Source: Ignavibacteriales bacterium (GTDB lineage: Bacteria > Bacteroidota > Ignavibacteria > Ignavibacteriales > Ignavibacteriaceae). Taken from it: DNA of 27,044 nucleotides. Made by a program: the position numbers and the translations under genes. How positions within the stretch are numbered: the stretch's first letter is position 1; every line of letters starts with the position of its first letter. The stretch lies in contig JAGUXE010000246.1 of the NCBI GenBank assembly GCA_020061995.1, forward strand, positions 1-27,044, written 5' to 3'. The notes beneath the pieces are model-generated. The model did no database searches. It was not told the DNA's origin and saw only the letters and a program-made list of their open reading frames with translations. Shown in pieces: positions 23,431-27,044 of the stretch.

Positions 23431-24120
23431 ATGCGTTATAAAATTTTACTTGCCGATGACGAAAAAGATATTGTAGAGTTCTTATCCTATAATTTAAAGT
23501 TGGAAAATTTTGAAGTGATTGTTGCTTTTGATGGAGCTGAAGCGTTGAAAAAAATGGAGGAACATCCGAATCTTGTTATCCTTGATGTAATGATGCCAAA
23601 AATGAATGGTTACGAGGTTTGCCAACAAATAAGAAAAAATAGTGATTATAAAGATATTCCAATTATCTTTCTTACTGCTAAAGTGACTGAAGCAGATGAA
23701 ATTCAGGGCTTAGAATTAGGAGCAAATGATTTTATTGCAAAACCAATTTCTCCCAAAAAATTAATTGCAAGGGTTAAATCAAATTTACGGAAAATTGAAC
23801 CACACTCTAATCTTGATTCCATTAAATCTGTGAATATCGGACCACTTACAATTGATAGAGTAAAATATGTAGTTTATATAGACTCAATCGAAACCATTTT
23901 TCCAAAGAAAGAGTTTGAACTATTATTTTATCTGGCACAAAATCCCGGAAAAGTGTTTAGCAGAGAAATTTTACTAAAAGAAGTTTGGGGGTCGGATGTT
24001 TATGTGGTTGACAGAACGATAGATGTTCATATTCGAAAAATTCGTGAAAAACTCGACAAGTATGAAGAACTTATTGAAACAATTAAAGGGGTTGGATATC
24101 GATTTAAGGAACTTTCATAG
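23431..24120 (+). CDS. OmpR/PhoB-family response regulator
   Basis: 229 residues. The receiver domain (1-120) has the acidic pair D9-D10, phosphoacceptor Asp52 (LVILDVMMPKMNGYE), Thr82 (FLTAK) and Lys104 (AKPIS). The DNA-binding winged helix (about 130-229) has the OmpR pattern: FPKKEFELLFYLAQNPGKV, SREILLKEVWG, VDRTIDVHIRKIREKL and IKGVGYRF. It is closest in look to PhoB/PhoP regulators. It sits directly before its kinase, whose reading frame overlaps or abuts this gene. Target genes cannot be read from the sequence. Confidence 0.95.
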   Translation: MRYKILLADDEKDIVEFLSYNLKLENFEVIVAFDGAEALKKMEEHPNLVILDVMMPKMNGYEVCQQIRKNSDYKDIPIIFLTAKVTEADEIQGLELGANDFIAKPISPKKLIARVKSNLRKIEPHSNLDSIKSVNIGPLTIDRVKYVVYIDSIETIFPKKEFELLFYLAQNPGKVFSREILLKEVWGSDVYVVDRTIDVHIRKIREKLDKYEELIETIKGVGYRFKELS

Positions 24121-25138
24121 TTTACTGAATAGATTTTATCCATTTATCAAAATTTTAACAGAATTAGTAATAGCTCAAATAATTCTGTCATTGCTACTTT
24201 TACTTTTCTTCTTTGATTCTATTTCACTCTCCAAAATTGTTTTTATAATATTAGCTGAGTCACTTTTTTTTATTGCTTTTCTAATAAGGATACGAAAAGG
24301 TGAAATATCAAAAATCACTTCGATTATTAAAACAATTCGTGAGAAGAATATAAAGTCACACACCGAGATATCTTTACCACAAAGTTTAGCAACACTCGAA
24401 TCAGAAATAAAATTAATGTACAAAAAAAATAGTGAGGATATAGAGTATCTCAAAAAACTTGAAAGAATGAGAACTGAATTTCTTGCGAATGTTTCACATG
24501 AATTACGGACACCAATTTTTGCAATTCAAGGTTATCTAGAAACGTTATTAAATGGAGCAATAAAAGATGAAAGAGTTAATATTCAGTTTCTTGAAAAGGC
24601 GAATCGTCATACTTTAAATCTTAATAACTTACTGAATGATCTCATTGATATTTCGATGATTGAATCCGGGGAAATGAGAATGAGTTTCAGATATTTTGAC
24701 ATCACTGAGTTTATTAATCAAATAATCTCAGAATTTCAACCGATGTCAATCGATAAAAATATTTCATTAGTTTTCAATTCCCCTCAAAAAAAATTGCAGC
24801 TTTTTGGGGATAAGAATAGATTGAAACAGGCGATAGGAAATTTAATTCAAAACGGAATTAAGTACACCGATCATGGAAGTGTTGCAATAAATATCGAAGA
24901 AGCGGAAAAAATAGCGAAAATTGTAGTCAAGGATACCGGGATTGGAATTCCGCAGGCAGATTTAGAACGAATTTTTGAAAGGTTCTATAGAGTTGATAAA
25001 GCCCGCTCAAGAGATGTTGGTGGAACAGGGCTCGGTTTAGCTATTGTTAAACATATTATTGACGCTCATGGGTCTCAAATTTGTGTTAAAAGTGAACCCG
25101 GGAAAGGGAGTGAGTTCTCATTCACTTTAAAAAAATAG
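24062..25138 (+). CDS. Sensor histidine kinase with short extracytoplasmic loop (PhoR-like)
   Basis: 358 residues from the ATG at 24062. The start is uncertain: this ATG overlaps the regulator by 59 bases, a TTG at 24092 by 29 bases, and an earlier ATG at 24023 also keeps the frame. Two membrane helices (within about 28-75) are joined by only about seven to ten residues (around DSISLSK), so there is no periplasmic sensor domain. A charged linker helix follows, then HisKA with phospho-His146 in NVSHELRTP, and an ATPase domain with an N-box (GNLIQNGIKYT), G1 (VKDTGIGIP), F-box (FERFYRVDKARS) and G2 (GGTGLGLAIVKHI). I see no PAS or clear HAMP domain. It pairs with the preceding PhoB-like regulator. 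Membrane-stress or accessory-protein input is inference. Confidence 0.9.
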   Translation: MKNLLKQLKGLDIDLRNFHSLLNRFYPFIKILTELVIAQIILSLLLLLFFFDSISLSKIVFIILAESLFFIAFLIRIRKGEISKITSIIKTIREKNIKSHTEISLPQSLATLESEIKLMYKKNSEDIEYLKKLERMRTEFLANVSHELRTPIFAIQGYLETLLNGAIKDERVNIQFLEKANRHTLNLNNLLNDLIDISMIESGEMRMSFRYFDITEFINQIISEFQPMSIDKNISLVFNSPQKKLQLFGDKNRLKQAIGNLIQNGIKYTDHGSVAINIEEAEKIAKIVVKDTGIGIPQADLERIFERFYRVDKARSRDVGGTGLGLAIVKHIIDAHGSQICVKSEPGKGSEFSFTLKK

Positions 25139-25155
25139 TTTTGTATAGAAAAAAA

Positions 25156-25186
25156 TTGACTTATGTACCTTTATTGCTTACTTTTG
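25156..25186 (+). promoter_or_regulatory. Bacteroidota-type primary promoter for rplU-rpmA
   Basis: TTG (25156-25158, within TTGACT), then 20 bases, then TACTTTTG (25179-25186), an exact match to the TAnnTTTG -7 element of the Bacteroidota housekeeping sigma factor, at the normal spacing. Transcription would start about 25 bases before the rplU ATG, with a GAGAGG ribosome site at 25206-25211. Confidence 0.7.
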
Positions 25187-25218
25187 TAGTCTATTTTTAG
25201 AATTTGAGAGGTATTACT

Positions 25219-25527
25219 ATGTTCGCTGTTGTTGATATAGCCGGTCAACAATTTAAGGTTACTGAAAAGGAAAAACATTACGTTCCGCGTTTGTCTTCCG
25301 AAGTGGAATCTGAAATTGTTTTTGATTCAGTATTATTGCTTTCTGATGATTCAGGAACCAAGATCGGATCACCATTTGTTGAAGGTGTAAAAGTGCATGC
25401 TAAAGTTTTAGAACATCTAAAAGATAAAAAAGTTAGTGTCTTCAAGAAAAAAAGAAGAACTGGTTACGAAAAATATAATACTCATAGACAACAATTGTCT
25501 AGAATAGAAATTACAAAAATTGCTTAA
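25219..25527 (+). CDS. rplU: 50S ribosomal protein L21
   Basis: 102 residues from the ATG at 25219. GAGAGG seven bases upstream supports this over the TTG at 25204. The N-terminal [13 protein letters not shown] and the C-terminal [20 protein letters not shown] block, ending LSRIEITKI, are diagnostic of bL21. It binds 23S rRNA in the large subunit next to L20. It is followed after 17 bases by rpmA, the near-universal gene order. Its own promoter separates it from the upstream kinase gene. Confidence 0.97.
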   Translation: MFAVVDIAGQQFKVTEKEKHYVPRLSSEVESEIVFDSVLLLSDDSGTKIGSPFVEGVKVHAKVLEHLKDKKVSVFKKKRRTGYEKYNTHRQQLSRIEITKIA

Positions 25528-25544
25528 ATCTTAGGAGAAAAATC

Positions 25545-25802
25545 ATGGCTCATAAGAAAGGTCAAGGATCTACAAGAAACGGACGCGATAGTAATGCGCA
25601 AAGACTCGGCGTTAAAAGATTTGGCGGTGAGCAAGTTTTATCCGGTATGATTTTAGTCCGTCAACGCGGAACAAAATTCCATCCGGGTGAAAATGTTAAA
25701 AGAGGCGGAGACGATACTCTTTTCGCAGTTGCTAACGGTGTTGTTAAGTTTGAAGTTAAACGTGGCGATCGTCAATACATAAGCGTTTATCCGATAAACT
25801 AA
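25545..25802 (+). CDS. rpmA: 50S ribosomal protein L27
   Basis: 85 residues beginning [16 protein letters not shown], the flexible N-terminal tail that reaches the peptidyl-transferase centre. There is no cleaved Firmicutes-type extension. The core [16 protein letters not shown] and [13 protein letters not shown] is typical of bL27. AGGAGA lies nine bases before the ATG. It is the last gene of the rplU-rpmA unit, ending 19 bases before a strong terminator; obgE, often next in other bacteria, is not here. Confidence 0.97.
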   Translation: MAHKKGQGSTRNGRDSNAQRLGVKRFGGEQVLSGMILVRQRGTKFHPGENVKRGGDDTLFAVANGVVKFEVKRGDRQYISVYPIN

Positions 25803-25821
25803 TTTTCTTTCCTTTTAAAAT

Positions 25822-25851
25822 AAAAAATCCTCCTTTTAGGAGGATTTTTTT
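25822..25851. terminator. Bidirectional intrinsic terminator between rpmA and mdh
   Basis: AAAAAATCCTCC (25822-25833) pairs with GGAGGATTTTTT (25839-25850) around a short TTTTA loop, with a T-run on the + strand and, because of the A-run, also on the - strand. It ends rpmA and the convergent mdh. Confidence 0.9.
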
Positions 25852-25870
25852 GTTTTAAAGAAAATTTGAT

Positions 25871-26836
25871 TTAGAATCCTAATCTTGTCATATCTTCTAC
25901 AAGTGATTTCACAGCATTTACTGAATTATCCATCAATGATTGTTCTTCTTCATTTAATGATAATTCGATTATTTTTTCAATACCATAACTTCCAAGGACT
26001 GCCGGAACGCCAACGTAATAACCATCAATGCCAAATTCACCTTGCAGATAAGCGCATACAGGTAGAACTCTTTTTTCATCTTTTAACACTGCCTCAGCCA
26101 TAGATATAGCTGCGGATGCGGGGGAATAAAATGCAGAACCGGTCTTTAATAATTTAACAACCTCACCACCAGCCATTTTGGTCCTTTCAACCATTGCTGT
26201 CATAACTTCGGCGGCTTTTTGTTTATCGTTGTATTTCCTTTCAAGCATTTCAGTTACAGGAATACCATTTACATTTGCATAGCGCACCAGCGGAACCATT
26301 GTATCACCGTGACCACCTAAAACCATTGCATTAACATCTTTAACTGAAACACCAAGTTCCCAGGCTATAAAAGTTGCAAAACGCGAAGAATCCAAAACCC
26401 CTGCTTGGCCGAAAACTCTATTTGAAGGAAAACCTGTAATTTTTTGGAAAAGTGTAACCATTGCATCAAGAGGATTTGAAATAACAATGACGATTGAGTT
26501 TGGCGCATATTTAGCAACATTTTCAGCAACCGATTTCATAATGTTTGCATTTGTGACTAGTAAATCGTCTCTGCTCATTCCGGGTTTGCGAGGAAGTCCG
26601 GCTGTTATTATCACAATATCAGAACCAGAAATATCTTCGTAGTTATTTGTCCCTTGAAAATTCCCATCGAAAGAGTCGATTCTTGAAGCTTCCGCTAAAT
26701 CTAAAATTTTACCTTGTGGTAAATCCGGGACAATATCAAATAATACTGCGTCACCTAATTCACGTTGTGCAATTAGTTGAGCGAGTACGCCGCCGATTTG
26801 TCCACCGCCTATCAAAGAAATTTTTTTTCTGCTCAT
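25871..26836 (-). CDS. mdh: Malate dehydrogenase (LDH-like type)
   Basis: 321 residues. The Rossmann loop GGGQIGG is at 10-16, and Asp34 at the end of the second strand selects NAD. The substrate loop [11 protein letters not shown] (79-89) carries Arg83, the residue that is Gln in lactate dehydrogenases, so malate/oxaloacetate is the substrate; Arg89 and Arg152 (DSSRF) are the other carboxylate binders. Asp149 and catalytic His176 (GGHGDTM) are present. The enzyme interconverts malate and oxaloacetate in the citric acid cycle. AAGG lies about ten bases before the ATG. It is convergent with rpmA and appears monocistronic. Confidence 0.97.
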   Translation of the reverse strand: MSRKKISLIGGGQIGGVLAQLIAQRELGDAVLFDIVPDLPQGKILDLAEASRIDSFDGNFQGTNNYEDISGSDIVIITAGLPRKPGMSRDDLLVTNANIMKSVAENVAKYAPNSIVIVISNPLDAMVTLFQKITGFPSNRVFGQAGVLDSSRFATFIAWELGVSVKDVNAMVLGGHGDTMVPLVRYANVNGIPVTEMLERKYNDKQKAAEVMTAMVERTKMAGGEVVKLLKTGSAFYSPASAAISMAEAVLKDEKRVLPVCAYLQGEFGIDGYYVGVPAVLGSYGIEKIIELSLNEEEQSLMDNSVNAVKSLVEDMTRLGF

Positions 26837-26882
26837 ATCTCTACCTTAAATTTTTGTTTGGAGTTAGTAACGATTTTGATGT

Positions 26883-26913
26883 GAAATATATGAATATTTG
26901 GAAGTGATTACAA
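26883..26913 (-). promoter_or_regulatory. Candidate promoter of mdh
   Basis: Read on the - strand: TTG (26911-26913), a 20-base spacer, then TATATTTC (26883-26890), one mismatch from the TAnnTTTG element. The spacing equals that of the rplU promoter. The transcript would start about 40 bases before the mdh ATG. Confidence 0.45.
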
Positions 26914-26950
26914 TTTAAGGTAATCAATAAAAAAGAGGTAAAAATAAAAA

Positions 26951-27044
26951 CTAGGGATTCGAAAGTTTGATGACTAAGATAGTCTCAGTTCCTTCAGGAG
27001 TTATGTTATATCTCAATTCATCTGCAAATATTCTCATTAAATAT
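26951..27044 (-). CDS. C-terminal end of an RsbW-like ATP-binding (anti-sigma/serine kinase) protein (partial)
   Basis: On the - strand a frame is open from the right edge to a TAG at 26951-26953 and gives 30 residues: YLMRIFADELRYNITPEG, then TETILVIKLSNP. The pattern (L-M/I-R-x-hydrophobic-x-D-E-hydrophobic-x-Y, then a turn and a closing beta strand) resembles the last helix and strand of HATPase_c_2 proteins such as RsbW. The start of the gene lies outside the window. The assignment rests on a short stretch and is tentative. Its stop is 114 bases upstream of mdh; the space between holds the mdh promoter. Confidence 0.45.
   Translation of the reverse strand, partial: YLMRIFADELRYNITPEGTETILVIKLSNP

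Noticed and set aside
24023..24061. Kinase start at 24023, or a frameshift fusing regulator and kinase
   Set aside because: The response regulator ends normally after VGYRFKELS. The earliest kinase ATG would add residues that are only a shadow of the regulator winged helix; no frameshift is needed.

Overview
The window is about 27 kb of AT-rich, gene-dense bacterial chromosome. It most likely comes from the Ignavibacteria or a close relative in the Bacteroidota/Chlorobiota group. Three things point there: a C-terminal type IX secretion sorting domain with the NYPNPFNP signature; a Bacteroidota-type promoter (TTG, 20 bases, TACTTTTG) ahead of rplU; and a TonB-dependent receptor carrying a carboxypeptidase-regulatory-like N-terminal domain. 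Shine-Dalgarno motifs precede several genes. The species cannot be fixed from sequence reading alone.

Left region (1-12620, + strand). A giant surface protein gene enters from the left edge; its true start is outside the window. The visible 3911 residues hold 36 complete repeats of about 94 residues of the Kre9/KNH-like beta-sandwich type. These are followed by an Ig-like linker, a fibronectin III-like domain, a dockerin-like calcium-loop module, a cohesin-like domain and a type IX sorting domain. Directly downstream lies a small gene for a lipoprotein whose C-terminal half looks like a cohesin. A secreted giant with a dockerin-like module next to a membrane-anchored cohesin-like protein is the most interesting system here: it may be a surface-display pair working by cohesin-dockerin-like docking, outside any cellulosome context.

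Middle (12630-13856). A convergent metallo-beta-lactamase-fold hydrolase lies on the - strand. It is followed by a 276-base AT-rich divergent spacer.

Right-hand + strand run (13857-25138). Tightly packed genes, probably largely co-transcribed: a secreted or outer-membrane-type protein of unknown function, a tandem-GNAT acetyltransferase, a TonB-dependent receptor, a solitary DNA methyltransferase, xseA-xseB (exodeoxyribonuclease VII), dxs (isoprenoid precursor synthesis), a Gfo/Idh/MocA-family oxidoreductase with an altered catalytic motif, and a PhoB/PhoR-like two-component pair whose kinase has almost no extracytoplasmic sensor.

Right end (25139-27044). rplU-rpmA have their own promoter and end at a strong bidirectional terminator shared with the convergent mdh (malate dehydrogenase). 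At the extreme right, on the - strand, is the last part of a gene that resembles the C-terminus of an RsbW-like ATP-binding protein. I found no tRNA, rRNA, CRISPR array, insertion sequence or phage gene.
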